Below the pieces are notes generated by a model, which made no database searches, was not told where the DNA came from, and saw nothing but the letters and a program-made list of their open reading frames with translations. Below are positions 40,594 through 49,293 of a DNA stretch of 64,000 nucleotides, in pieces. The stretch's first letter is position 1, and every line of letters starts with the position of its first letter. The translations under genes and the position numbers were made by a program. This stretch comes from Streptomyces glaucescens (lineage in GTDB: Bacteria; Actinomycetota; Actinomycetes; Streptomycetales; Streptomycetaceae). Location: positions 3,675,001 through 3,739,000 of the forward strand of contig NZ_CP009438.1 in the NCBI RefSeq assembly GCF_000761215.1, in the 5' to 3' direction.

Positions 40594-42120
40594 CTACGGG
40601 CGACGGATGGCGTCGGCGGCGGCCGTGGCGGCGGGACCGGCGGCGAGCTCGGTCTCCAGCAGCTGCTTGCCCAGCAGCTCGGGGTCGGGGAGCTCCATCG
40701 GGTACTCGCCGTCGAAGCAGGCGCGGCACAGGTTCGGCTTGGCGATCGTGGTCGCCTCGATCATGCCGTCGATGGAGATGTAGGCGAGGGAGTCGGCGCC
40801 CAGGCTGGTGCCGATCTCGTCGATCGTCATGCCGTTGGCGATCAGCTCCGCGCGGGTGGCGAAGTCGATGCCGAAGAAGCAGGGCCACTTCACCGGCGGC
40901 GAGGAGATCCGGATGTGGACCTCCGCGGCGCCCGCCTCGCGCAGCATCCGGACCAGGGCCCGCTGGGTGTTGCCGCGCACGATCGAGTCGTCGACGACGA
41001 CCAGGCGCTTGCCCTTGATGACTTCCTTCAGCGGGTTCAGCTTCAGGCGGATGCCGAGCTGGCGGATGGTCTGCGAGGGCTGGATGAAGGTGCGTCCGAC
41101 GTACGCGTTCTTCACCAGGCCGGCACCGAACGGGATGCCGGAGGCCTCCGCGTAGCCGATGGCGGCCGGGGTGCCGGACTCCGGTGTCGCTATGACCAGG
41201 TCGGCCTCGACCGGGGCCTCCTTCGCCAGCCGGCGGCCCATCTCCACGCGGGAGAGGTACACGTTCCGGCCGGCGATGTCGGTGTCCGGGCGAGCCAGGT
41301 ACACGTACTCGAAGACACAGCCCTTGGGCTTCGCTTCCGCGAATCGCGAGGTGCGCAGGCCGTTCTCGTCGATGGCGATGAACTCGCCCGGCTCGATCTC
41401 CCGCACGTAGCTCGCGCCGCAGATGTCGAGGGCCGCGCTCTCCGAGGCGACCACCCAGCCGCGCTCCAGGCGGCCGAGGACCAGCGGGCGGATGCCCTGC
41501 GGGTCGCGGGCGGCGTACAGGGTGTGCTCGTCCATGAAGACGAGGGAGAAAGCGCCACGGACCTTCGGCAGGACCGTGTGGGCGGCTTCCTCGATGGTCA
41601 GCGGCTTGCCGTCCGCGTCGACCTGCGCCGCGAGCAGCGCGGTGAGCAGGTCGGTGTCGTTGGTCGCTGCGACACGGGTGGACCGGCCGTTGTCCTTGGG
41701 CAGCTCGGCGACCATCTCGGCGAGCTGCGCCGTGTTGACCAGGTTGCCGTTGTGGCCGAGCGCGATGGAACCGTGCGCGGTGGCGCGGAACGTCGGCTGG
41801 GCGTTCTCCCAGACGGAGGCACCGGTGGTCGAGTAGCGGGCGTGACCGACCGCGATGTGACCCTGGAGCGAACCGAGAGAGGTCTCGTCGAAGACCTGGG
41901 AGACCAGGCCCATGTCCTTGAAGACGAGGATCTGGGAGCCGTTGCTGACCGCGATTCCCGCGGATTCCTGACCCCGATGCTGGAGGGCGTAGAGCCCGAA
42001 GTACGTGAGCTTGGCGACCTCTTCACCCGGAGCCCAGACACCGAAGACGCCACACGCGTCCTGGGGGCCTTTCTCGCCGGGGAGCAGGTCGTGGTTGAGT
42101 CGTCCGTCACCACGTGGCAC
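40594..42120 (-). CDS. purF: amidophosphoribosyltransferase
   Basis: 508 residues. An N-terminal stretch of 22 residues precedes the nucleophile C23 (QDACGVFG), so it should be cleaved autocatalytically as in Bacillus-type Fe-S PurF enzymes. The Ntn glutaminase domain (23-260) is followed by a phosphoribosyltransferase domain with VVVDDSIVRG. It commits PRPP to purine synthesis. GGAGG lies only 1 nt before GTG 42120, while a TACACT -10 lies 7 nt upstream, so I infer a leaderless mRNA. Longer in-frame extensions run into the META gene. Confidence 0.95.
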   Translation of the reverse strand: MPRGDGRLNHDLLPGEKGPQDACGVFGVWAPGEEVAKLTYFGLYALQHRGQESAGIAVSNGSQILVFKDMGLVSQVFDETSLGSLQGHIAVGHARYSTTGASVWENAQPTFRATAHGSIALGHNGNLVNTAQLAEMVAELPKDNGRSTRVAATNDTDLLTALLAAQVDADGKPLTIEEAAHTVLPKVRGAFSLVFMDEHTLYAARDPQGIRPLVLGRLERGWVVASESAALDICGASYVREIEPGEFIAIDENGLRTSRFAEAKPKGCVFEYVYLARPDTDIAGRNVYLSRVEMGRRLAKEAPVEADLVIATPESGTPAAIGYAEASGIPFGAGLVKNAYVGRTFIQPSQTIRQLGIRLKLNPLKEVIKGKRLVVVDDSIVRGNTQRALVRMLREAGAAEVHIRISSPPVKWPCFFGIDFATRAELIANGMTIDEIGTSLGADSLAYISIDGMIEATTIAKPNLCRACFDGEYPMELPDPELLGKQLLETELAAGPAATAAADAIRRP

Positions 42121-42127
42121 GCCTCCG

Positions 42128-42133
42128 AGTGTA
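42128..42133 (-). promoter_or_regulatory. purF -10 box implying a leaderless transcript
   Basis: On the minus strand TACACT ends 7 nt before the purF GTG, so transcription should start at or next to the start codon. A modest -35 (TTCGGA) lies 18 bp upstream. Confidence 0.5.
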
Positions 42134-42191
42134 GGCGAGGTCGACCACTGGTCCGAATTGGGGAATGCCTGATCAGCGCCGCCGTCATGGT

Positions 42192-42992
42192 TCAGCCGGC
42201 CGCGACCGCGGTCACACTCTCGCCGTTTTCGCTGGTCAGAGTGAGGGTGCGGTGATCGAGGCGGTACTGGACGGTGCCGTCGAACATCCGCAGGAGCCGC
42301 TTTTCGATGCCCATGAGTGAGGCGTCGCACATCATTCGGGTGGTGGACGGCGTGCCGAGGGTGATATTGCCGTCGCGTACGGTCGCCGTGGAGGTCACCT
42401 TGTTGCAGCCGAGGCGGCCGGTGACCCTGCCGTCCTCCTCGAAGGTGAGGTGCGCCCGCGCGTCCTGCGGGAGGGACTGGGCGACGCCGTCCGCGCCGAG
42501 TGCCGTCACGTTCCAGCGGGTGCCGGTCAGGGGCGCGTCCTGGACCTTGCTGAGCCGCACGCTGTCGCCTCCGTCGGTGGTCAGGGTCAGCCGGTCGCCG
42601 CTGACCCGGGTCGTGAGCGGGCCGTCGGCGAGGGTGCGGGCCAGGGTCCGCTCGAACTTCATCGGCTTGTCCTCGCAGCCCATCTCGGTCGTCGTGGCGT
42701 CGCCGAGCCGGATCCGGTCGCCGTCGAAGGAGGCCCGGGCGGTGAAGTGGTTGCAGCCGTAGTTGCCCTGTGCCCTGCCGCTGTCGTCGATCGTGACGTA
42801 GGCGCCGGCCGGGGCGTCGTGCGCGGTGCCGCCGACGGTGACGCCGTCCACGGCCCAGTGCACGCCGGTGACGCCGCCGACGTCGGCTCCGGCGGGCTGT
42901 GAGCCGGCCTCCTCGGTGCCGCAGGCCGCCGCGAGCGGCAGCAGGGCGAGGACGGCTGCGGTGAGGGTGATGCGATGCGTCTGCCTGTACAT
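42192..42992 (-). CDS. META-domain lipoprotein (two HslJ-like domains)
   Basis: 266 residues. Signal peptide with lipobox LAAAC (Cys24), then two META domains (about 42-145 and 152-265), each with a G-NYGCNHF/GRLGCNKV motif and a conserved later Cys (MGCEDKP, MMCDASL) that could form a disulphide. In E. coli the META protein HslJ affects novobiocin resistance; the activity here is unknown. It sits just upstream of purF in the same direction. Confidence 0.85.
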   Translation of the reverse strand: MYRQTHRITLTAAVLALLPLAAACGTEEAGSQPAGADVGGVTGVHWAVDGVTVGGTAHDAPAGAYVTIDDSGRAQGNYGCNHFTARASFDGDRIRLGDATTTEMGCEDKPMKFERTLARTLADGPLTTRVSGDRLTLTTDGGDSVRLSKVQDAPLTGTRWNVTALGADGVAQSLPQDARAHLTFEEDGRVTGRLGCNKVTSTATVRDGNITLGTPSTTRMMCDASLMGIEKRLLRMFDGTVQYRLDHRTLTLTSENGESVTAVAAG

Positions 42993-43040
42993 GCCGCTTC
43001 GACGGGGCGACCGGGCCGATCGGTTCCACCCGGACGCGTG

Positions 43041-43110
43041 CGGCCCGGCTCCGGCTCGGTCCCGGCCCGGTTCCGGCCTGGTCCCGGCCCGGCTGCGGCC
43101 CGGTTCCGGT
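43041..43110. repeat. GC-rich imperfect repeat between two genes
   Basis: About 70 bp built from CGGCCCGGTTCCGG/CGGTCCCGGCCCGG variants, largely self-complementary. It lies between the stop of the 43111 gene and the META gene start and could form a stem that limits read-through. Confidence 0.5.
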
Positions 43111-43905
43111 CTACGAAAGGACCGGCAGCAGCGCGCGCAGATCGGCCCGCTCGCCGCTGGCGCTGACCTCCGCCCGTTCCAGGGCCTCGGTCCAGGTCGT
43201 CCGCCCGGTCGCCAGCCGGATCCAGGTCAGCGGATCGGTCTCGACCACGTTCGGCGGGGTGCCCCGGGTGTGCCGGGGCCCTTCCACGCACTGCACGACC
43301 GCGTACGGCGGGATCCGCACCTCTGTGGACCCGCCGGGCGCCTTCGCGGCCAGCGCGTCCGCCAGCAGCCGGGTGCAGGCGGCGACGGCCTGGCGGTCGT
43401 ACGGGATCTCCAGCCCGGGCACGGCGGCGTTCAGGTCGTCGGTGTGGACGACGAGTTCGACGGTGCGGGTGACCAGGAAGTCGGTGAGGGTCATGGCCCC
43501 GGCCCGGATGTCCAGGAGGCGGGAGCCGGGCGCGTCGGCGAGGTGCCCGGTCAGCTCGGCCTCGGTCCGGGCGTACAGCGCGTCGAGGTCGGGGTGGTCG
43601 GCGGCGAGCCGCCGGGTGCCGTCGGCGATGGCCCCGGCGAACGGGGCGGTCGCGGACGGGTAGTCGAGCAGCGCCAGGTCCGCCTTCGCCGGCTCGGCAC
43701 GCTCCAGGGCACGGCTGACCGCGGCGACGGTCATGGTGATGTGGGCGGCCAGTTCCCGCACGGTCCACTCGCCCAGGCGCGTCGGCAGCGCGAGCTGTTC
43801 GGGCGTCAGGGTGCTCACGGCGCGGCGGACCTGCCCGAACTGGGCGGACACCGCGGCACGGATCTTGGCGGGGTCATAGCTGCGAGTGCGCTTCTTGGCC
43901 GGCAT
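43111..43905 (-). CDS. maleylpyruvate-isomerase/DinB-type protein with SCP2-like tail
   Basis: 264 residues. The N-terminal MDMPI/DinB helical bundle (about 15-175) includes LGEWTVRELAAHI and a later ELVVHTDDL, whose His residues are metal-ligand candidates. The C-terminal part (about 180-264) resembles a sterol-carrier-like domain. Related actinobacterial proteins are mycothiol-dependent transferases or isomerases; this is a family inference. It lies between purL and the META lipoprotein, all co-directional. Confidence 0.8.
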   Translation of the reverse strand: MPAKKRTRSYDPAKIRAAVSAQFGQVRRAVSTLTPEQLALPTRLGEWTVRELAAHITMTVAAVSRALERAEPAKADLALLDYPSATAPFAGAIADGTRRLAADHPDLDALYARTEAELTGHLADAPGSRLLDIRAGAMTLTDFLVTRTVELVVHTDDLNAAVPGLEIPYDRQAVAACTRLLADALAAKAPGGSTEVRIPPYAVVQCVEGPRHTRGTPPNVVETDPLTWIRLATGRTTWTEALERAEVSASGERADLRALLPVLS

Positions 43906-43990
43906 GGGGCGAGCCTATGCCGGGACACGCGCGCCCGGCCCCGCCCCGGCTGCCGGAGCCGGGGCGGGGCGGGGCGGTACGGGCCGCCGG

Positions 43991-46249
43991 TTACGCGAGC
44001 AGCGCCGGGATGGTGCCCTCGTGGGCCGTGCGCAGCTCCTCCAGCGAGAGGCTGAACTCGCCCTGGATCTCCACCGAGTCGCCGTCGACGACACCGATGC
44101 GGGTGGCCGGGAGACCGCGGGCGCCGCACATGTCGGTGAAGCGGAGCTCCTCGGAGCGCGGGACGGCGACGATCGCGCGGCCCGCGGACTCGGAGAAGAG
44201 GAAGGTGAAGGCGTCCAGGCCGTCGGGGACGACCAGACGGGCGCCCTTGCCGCCGAGCAGCGCCGACTCGACGACCGCCTGGACCAGTCCGCCGTCGGAC
44301 AGGTCGTGCGCGGAGTCGATCATGCCGTCGCGGGAGGCGGAGATCAGGATCTCGGCGAGCAGCCGCTCGCGCTCCAGGTCCACCTGCGGGGGCAGGCCGC
44401 CGAGGTGGTCGTGGATCACCTGGGACCAGGCCGAGCCGCCGAACTCCTCGCGGGTGTCGCCGAGGAGGTAGATCAGCTGGCCCTCCTCCCGGAAGGCGAC
44501 CGGGGTGCGGCGGGCGACGTCGTCGATGACGCCGAGGACCGCGACGACCGGCGTCGGGTGGATGGCCGCCTCGCCCGTCTGGTTGTAGAGCGAGACGTTG
44601 CCGCCGGTCACCGGGGTGCCGAGCTGCTTGCAGCCGTCCGCCAGGCCGCGCACGGCCTCCGCGAACTGCCACATCACGGCCGGGTCCTCGGGGGAGCCGA
44701 AGTTCAGGCAGTCCGAGACGGCGAGGGGCTTGGCACCCGTCGTGGCCACGTTGCGGTAGGCCTCGGCCAGGGCCAGCTGCGCACCCGTGTACGGGTCGAG
44801 CTTGGCGTAGCGGCCGTTGCCGTCCGTGGCGATGGCGACGCCGAGGCCGGTCTCCTCGTCGATGCGGATCATGCCGGAGTCCTCGGGCTGGGCGAGGACG
44901 GTGTTGCCCTGCACGAAGTGGTCGTACTGGGACGTGATCCACTTCTTGGAGGCCTGGTTGGGGGACGCGACCAGCTTCAGGACCTGGTCCTTCAGCTCCT
45001 CGCTCGTCGCCGGGCGGGGCAGCTTGCCGGCGTCGTCCGCCTGGAGTTCGTCCTGCCAGGCCGGGCGCGCGTACGGGCGCTCGTAGGTCGGGCCCTCGTG
45101 GGCGACCGTGCGCGGGTCGACGTCGACGATCTTCTCGCCGTGCCAGAAGATCTCCAGGCGGTCGCCGTCGGTCACCTCACCGATGACGGTGGCGATGACG
45201 TCCCACTTCTCGCAGATCTCCAGGAAGCGGCCGACCTTCTCCGGCTCGACGACCGCGCACATGCGCTCCTGCGACTCGCTCATGAGGATCTCCTCGGGCG
45301 AGAGCGTGGAGTCGCGCAGCGGGACGTCGTCCAGGGTCACGCGCATGCCGCCGGAGCCGTTCGACGCCAGCTCGGAAGTGGCGCAGGACAGGCCCGCCGC
45401 GCCGAGGTCCTGGATGCCGACGACCAGCTTCTCGGCGAACGCCTCCAGGGTGCACTCGATGAGCAGCTTCTCCTGGAAGGGGTCGCCGACCTGCACCGCG
45501 GGGCGCTTCGACGGCTTGGCGTCGTCGAAGGTCTCCGAGGCGAGGATCGACGCGCCGCCGATGCCGTCGCCGCCGGTCCGGGCGCCGTACAGGATGACCT
45601 TGTTGCCCGCGCCGGACGCCTTGGCGAGGTGGATGTCCTCGTGCCGCATCACACCGATGCAGCCGGCGTTGACCAGCGGGTTGCCCTGGTAGACGGCGTC
45701 GAAGACGACCTCACCGCCGATGTTGGGCAGGCCCAGGCAGTTGCCGTAGCCGCCGATGCCCGCGACGACGCCCGGCAGGACGCGCTTGGTGTCGGGGTGG
45801 TCGGCGGCGCCGAAGCGCAGCGGGTCCACGACGGCGACCGGGCGGGCGCCCATCGCGATGATGTCGCGGACGATGCCGCCGACACCGGTGGCCGCGCCCT
45901 GGTAGGGCTCGACGTACGACGGGTGGTTGTGCGACTCGACCTTGAAGGTGACCGCGTAGCCCTGGCCGACGTCGACCACGCCGGCGTTCTCGCCGATGCC
46001 GACGAGCAGGGCGTCGTTCTCGGGGGCCTTCTCGCCGAACTGGCGGAGGTGGACCTTGGAGGACTTGTACGAGCAGTGCTCGGACCACATGACCGAGTAC
46101 ATGGCCAGCTCGGCGCCGGTGGGGCGGCGGCCGAGGATCTCGACCACGCGCTCGTACTCGTCCTTCTTCAGGCCCAGTTCGGCCCAGGGCAGCTCGACGT
46201 CGGGGGTCGCGGCCGCGTGCTCGACCGTGTCCAGAGGCGTCCGGCTCAT
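43991..46249 (-). CDS. purL: FGAM synthase large subunit
   Basis: 752 residues, the short (Bacillus-type) PurL that needs PurQ and PurS. Family blocks MYSVMWSEHCSYKSSK, VESHNHPSYVEPYQGAATGVGG and the second-domain CLNFGSPEDP are intact. It uses ATP and ammonia from PurQ to convert FGAR to FGAM. The ATG at 46249 overlaps the purQ stop in an ATGA, showing translational coupling. Confidence 0.97.
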   Translation of the reverse strand: MSRTPLDTVEHAAATPDVELPWAELGLKKDEYERVVEILGRRPTGAELAMYSVMWSEHCSYKSSKVHLRQFGEKAPENDALLVGIGENAGVVDVGQGYAVTFKVESHNHPSYVEPYQGAATGVGGIVRDIIAMGARPVAVVDPLRFGAADHPDTKRVLPGVVAGIGGYGNCLGLPNIGGEVVFDAVYQGNPLVNAGCIGVMRHEDIHLAKASGAGNKVILYGARTGGDGIGGASILASETFDDAKPSKRPAVQVGDPFQEKLLIECTLEAFAEKLVVGIQDLGAAGLSCATSELASNGSGGMRVTLDDVPLRDSTLSPEEILMSESQERMCAVVEPEKVGRFLEICEKWDVIATVIGEVTDGDRLEIFWHGEKIVDVDPRTVAHEGPTYERPYARPAWQDELQADDAGKLPRPATSEELKDQVLKLVASPNQASKKWITSQYDHFVQGNTVLAQPEDSGMIRIDEETGLGVAIATDGNGRYAKLDPYTGAQLALAEAYRNVATTGAKPLAVSDCLNFGSPEDPAVMWQFAEAVRGLADGCKQLGTPVTGGNVSLYNQTGEAAIHPTPVVAVLGVIDDVARRTPVAFREEGQLIYLLGDTREEFGGSAWSQVIHDHLGGLPPQVDLERERLLAEILISASRDGMIDSAHDLSDGGLVQAVVESALLGGKGARLVVPDGLDAFTFLFSESAGRAIVAVPRSEELRFTDMCGARGLPATRIGVVDGDSVEIQGEFSLSLEELRTAHEGTIPALLA

Positions 46250-46926
46250 GCGTTGACCAGCTTCTTGAGGATCGAGGTGAAGAACGGGAGGCCGTCGGTG
46301 CGGCCGGTGCCGATCAGCGGCTCCACGGCGTGCTCCGGGTGCGGCATCAGGCCGACGACGTTGCCCGCCTCGTTGGTGATGCCGGCGATGTCGCGGAGCG
46401 AGCCGTTGGGGTTGAAGTCCACGTAGCGGAAGGCGACCCGCCCCTCGGCCTCCAGCTTGTCGAGCGTGTACTCGTCGGCGACGTACCGCCCGTCCATGTT
46501 CTTCAGCGGGATGTGGATCTCCTGGCCGGCGCTGTAGTCGGTCGTCCAGGCGGTGTCCGCGTTCTCCACCCGCAGCTTCTGGTCGCGGCAGATGAAGTGC
46601 AGGTGGTCGTTGCCGAGCATCGCGCCGGGGAGCAGGTGGGCCTCGGTGAGGATCTGGAAGCCGTTGCAGATGCCGAGGACCGGCAGTCCGGCCCTCGCCT
46701 GGTCGATGACCGTGTCCATCACCGGCGAGAAGCGGGCGATGGCCCCGGCGCGCAGATAGTCGCCGTAGGAGAAACCGCCGCACAGCACCACGGCGTCGAC
46801 CTGCTTGAGGTCCTTGTCCTTGTGCCAGAGGGCGACGGGCTCCGCGCCCGCGAGGCGGATCGCACGCCGGCTGTCCCGGTCGTCGAGTGAGCCCGGGAAA
46901 GTGACGACGCCAATACGAGCGGTCAC
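46246..46926 (-). CDS. purQ: FGAM synthase glutaminase subunit
   Basis: 226 residues of a class I glutamine amidotransferase. The nucleophile elbow LCGGFSYGDYLRAGA and the Cys of GICNGFQ are present, with the C-terminal His-x-Glu triad residues in HPEHAVE. It hydrolyses glutamine and channels ammonia to PurL. Both ends overlap neighbours by 4 bp. Confidence 0.97.
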   Translation of the reverse strand: MTARIGVVTFPGSLDDRDSRRAIRLAGAEPVALWHKDKDLKQVDAVVLCGGFSYGDYLRAGAIARFSPVMDTVIDQARAGLPVLGICNGFQILTEAHLLPGAMLGNDHLHFICRDQKLRVENADTAWTTDYSAGQEIHIPLKNMDGRYVADEYTLDKLEAEGRVAFRYVDFNPNGSLRDIAGITNEAGNVVGLMPHPEHAVEPLIGTGRTDGLPFFTSILKKLVNA

Positions 46927-47186
46927 TTCGCGGCCTCCGCGACTTCCTCGACGCGGACGGTGAAGTCCTCGATCACGGTGTTGGCGAGGAAGGATTCCGC
47001 AAGATCGTGGATGCGGGCGAGCGCGGCCTCGTCGACCGGCCCGTCAACTTCCAGTTCGAAACGCTTTCCCTGGCGGACGTCCGAGATCCCGTCGAAACCC
47101 AGCCGCGGCAGTGCGCGCTGCACCGCCTGGCCCTGGGGGTCGAGGATCTCCGGCTTGAGCATGACGTCGACTACGACGCGTGCCAC
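46923..47186 (-). CDS. purS: FGAM synthase PurS subunit
   Basis: 87 residues, the small adaptor that joins PurQ to PurL. I start at GTG 47186 (MARVVVDVMLKPEILDPQGQ) because CGGGAG lies 7 nt upstream. A GTG at 47192 overlaps that site. It is the first gene of a purS-purQ-purL operon with 4-bp overlaps. Confidence 0.95.
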   Translation of the reverse strand: MARVVVDVMLKPEILDPQGQAVQRALPRLGFDGISDVRQGKRFELEVDGPVDEAALARIHDLAESFLANTVIEDFTVRVEEVAEAAK

Positions 47187-47242
47187 TGGCACTCCCGGTG
47201 TGTGGTGCTGAGCAGGTCCCTTCAGACTACCCGCACAAAATT

Positions 47243-47271
47243 TCTACGCGAGTAGAGTTGTAGGAACCTAC
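47243..47271. promoter_or_regulatory. two adjacent palindromes between purS and the lsr2 paralogue
   Basis: TCTACGCGAGTAGA (47243-47256) and GTAGGAACCTAC (47260-47271) are both perfect palindromes 3 bp apart, upstream of purS in a lower-GC stretch. A TAGTCT -10-like box (about 47224-47229) lies between them and purS. They look like an operator for purSQL or for the divergent gene; no known regulator is assigned. Confidence 0.45.
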
Positions 47272-47496
47272 GGAACGGGCGTCACGATCCGGCATCGGAC
47301 CGGCCTCTTCACGAAAAGTTCGGGGAAAGATCCCGGGAGTCCCGCCGATGCCTATTGCGCTGGGACACGCGGAGAGATTTAGTCGGGCTTCCCAATGCTT
47401 TGCCGGGCACTGTACAAATGAATTGGCAATAGCCGATACTCGGCACGTCATCGCAGATGAGCTGCATTGAGGTGCCGCACGAAGGGACCGATATTC

Positions 47497-47814
47497 GTGG
47501 CGCAAAAGGTCGTGGTCACCCTCTTTGACGACATCGACGGCTCGGAAGCGGCGGAAACGATCGCCTTCGGGCTCGACGGCAAGTCGTACGAGATCGACCT
47601 GAATGAAGCCAATGCCAGGAAACTGCGCAAGGCGCTCGCGCCCTACGTGGAGGCCGGGCGCAAGCGCTCGAGATCCGGCAAGGCGTACCAGCAGACCGAG
47701 GTCGCCCCCGATCCGTCGGCGATCCGCGCCTGGGCGCAGGCCAACAGGATGGAGGTGCCCGCGCGCGGCCGGATCCCGAAGAAGGTCTACGAGGCGTTCG
47801 CCGCCGCGCAGTGA
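47497..47814 (+). CDS. Lsr2-family nucleoid-associated protein (paralogue)
   Basis: 105 residues. The N-terminal dimerisation domain (VAQKVVVTLFDDIDGSEAAE, about 1-55) is joined by a basic linker (RKRSRSGK) to a DNA-binding domain ending in the R90-G-R92 AT-hook-like motif. Lsr2 silences AT-rich, often foreign, DNA. Streptomyces carries two copies; the position beside purSQL matches the second (SCO4076/LsrL, memory-based). GTG 47497 has AAGGGA upstream. The preceding 230 bp is AT-richer than average, consistent with autoregulation. Confidence 0.93.
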   Translation: MAQKVVVTLFDDIDGSEAAETIAFGLDGKSYEIDLNEANARKLRKALAPYVEAGRKRSRSGKAYQQTEVAPDPSAIRAWAQANRMEVPARGRIPKKVYEAFAAAQ

Positions 47815-47889
47815 GCCGCCGCCGCGGCCGTCCCGCGGCTCCCGCCGGCCGGGCCGATGCCCGCTCAGCCGCCCCTCGCGCCAACCGAC

Positions 47890-47920
47890 TTGCGCAGCAC
47901 CCCCGCTGATCAGCTAGAGT
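47890..47920 (+). promoter_or_regulatory. promoter of tRNA-Gly(UCC)
   Basis: TAGAGT (47915-47920) lies 47 bp before the tRNA, with TTGCGC (47890-47895) upstream at 19 bp. The -10 is the same box as at the rrn and tRNA-Asp promoters. Confidence 0.5.
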
Positions 47921-47967
47921 CTGGAGCACGCCGAGGGGCGAGGCCGAAAGGCCCGGCTCACGGACAC

Positions 47968-48039
47968 GCGGGTGTAGTTCAGTAGCAGAACATCCCCCTT
48001 CCAGGGGGAAGGCGCAGTGTGCAATTCCTGTCACCCGCT
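47968..48039 (+). tRNA. tRNA-Gly (UCC)
   Basis: A 72-nt cloverleaf with anticodon TCC in CTTCCAG; acceptor GCGGGTG/CACCCGC. CCA is not encoded. Confidence 0.93.
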
Positions 48040-48122
48040 CTGCACCACCACCGTACGAACCACTGCTGTGGATCAGGTAGGCTGGTGCTCGCACCGGTCA
48101 GTGAGAGCTGGTCGGGAGCAAT

Positions 48123-48195
48123 GCGGACGTAGCTCAGTTGGTAGAGCGCAACCTTGCCAAGGTTGAGGTCGCGAGTTCGAGCCTCGTCGTCCGCT
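48123..48195 (+). tRNA. tRNA-Gly (GCC), copy 1
   Basis: A 73-nt cloverleaf with anticodon GCC in TTGCCAA; acceptor GCGGACG/CGTCCGC. It is identical to 52053-52125. Confidence 0.95.
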
Positions 48196-48203
48196 CTCCG
48201 CAC

Positions 48204-48232
48204 GAAGGCCCCGGTCACCGACCGGGGCCTTC
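48204..48232 (+). terminator. terminator after tRNA-Gly(GCC) copy 1
   Basis: A 13-bp stem (arm GAAGGCCCCGGTC, 48204-48216 with 48220-48232) with a 3-nt loop. The core recurs identically after tRNA copy 2. Confidence 0.8.
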
Positions 48233-48260
48233 GTCGTGTCCCGGGTCCCTCCGGTGCCTC

Positions 48261-48287
48261 TGACATTTGTCATGTTCGCGGATGACA
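48261..48287. promoter_or_regulatory. probable operator of the ABC-two-component operon
   Basis: TGACATTTGTCA (48261-48272) is a perfect palindrome, and TGTCAT-N8-ATGACA (48268-48287) forms an overlapping inverted repeat. They lie 44 bp before the ABC ATPase gene. NarL/DesR-type regulators bind such repeats, so the operon's own regulator is the natural candidate. Confidence 0.55.
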
Positions 48288-48330
48288 CGGCGCACTGCCG
48301 TACGGCTTCCGCCACCGCGACGCTGGAGGC

Positions 48331-49293
48331 ATGAACACACACGGACACGAGCACGTGATCGAGGTCACCGACCTCAAGCGTGTCTACGGGGGCGGGTTCG
48401 AAGCGGTGCGCGGCATCACGTTCAGCGTGGCCCGCGGCGAGGTCTTCGCGCTGCTGGGCACCAACGGCGCCGGCAAGACCTCCACGGTCGAGCTGCTGGA
48501 AGGACTCGCCCCGCCGAGCGGTGGCCGGGTGCGGGTGCTCGGGCACGACCCCTACGAGGAGCGGGACGCCGTACGGCCCCGCACCGGGGTCATGCTCCAG
48601 GAGGGCGGGTTCCCGGCGGAGCTGACCGTCGCCGAGACCGTGCGCATGTGGGCCGGGTGCACCAGCGGGGCGCGGCCCGTCGGGGAGGCGCTGGAGACCG
48701 TCGGGCTGGGCAAGCGGGCCGGGGTGCGGGTCAAGCAGCTGTCCGGCGGCGAGCGGCGGCGGCTGGACCTGGCGCTGGCCCTGCTGGGCGGCCCCGAGGT
48801 GCTCTTCCTGGACGAGCCGACGACCGGCCTGGACGCCGAAGGGCGGCGCGAGACCTGGGACTTGGTGCGCGCGCTGCGCGACGGCGGCACGACGGTGCTG
48901 CTGACCACGCACTATCTGGAGGAGGCCGAGGAACTGGCCGACCGGCTGGCCATCCTGCACGAAGGACGCATCGCGGCCGGCGGCACCCCGGACGAGGTGA
49001 CCTCCGCCCAGCCGTCCCGCATCTCCTTCGAACTGCCCGAGGGCTACTTCCTCGGCGACCTGCCCGCGCTCGGTGAACTGGGCGTCGTCGGACACGAGGT
49101 GGACGGCAGGACCGTACGGCTGCGGACGCACGAGCTGCAGCGCGCCGCCACCGGACTGCTGGTGTGGGCCCGCGACGCCCGGGTCGAGCTGCGGCGGCTG
49201 GACGTGCGGCCGGCCTCGCTGGAGGAGGCGTTCCTGGGGATCGCCGGGCGGGCGTCGGCCCTCGCGGCACGCAAGGAGGAGGTCGGAGCATGA
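48331..49293 (+). CDS. ABC transporter ATP-binding protein (exporter)
   Basis: 320 residues. Walker A GTNGAGKT (43-50), signature LSGGE (137-141), Walker B VLFLDEP (157-163) and H-loop H194 are intact. The C-terminal 90 residues form the DrrA/CcmA-type extension of drug and lipid exporters. It energises the permease encoded at 49290, whose ATG overlaps this gene's stop (ATGA). The ribosome-binding site GGAGG is only 1 nt from the ATG, so the start may be slightly different. Confidence 0.93.
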   Translation: MNTHGHEHVIEVTDLKRVYGGGFEAVRGITFSVARGEVFALLGTNGAGKTSTVELLEGLAPPSGGRVRVLGHDPYEERDAVRPRTGVMLQEGGFPAELTVAETVRMWAGCTSGARPVGEALETVGLGKRAGVRVKQLSGGERRRLDLALALLGGPEVLFLDEPTTGLDAEGRRETWDLVRALRDGGTTVLLTTHYLEEAEELADRLAILHEGRIAAGGTPDEVTSAQPSRISFELPEGYFLGDLPALGELGVVGHEVDGRTVRLRTHELQRAATGLLVWARDARVELRRLDVRPASLEEAFLGIAGRASALAARKEEVGA

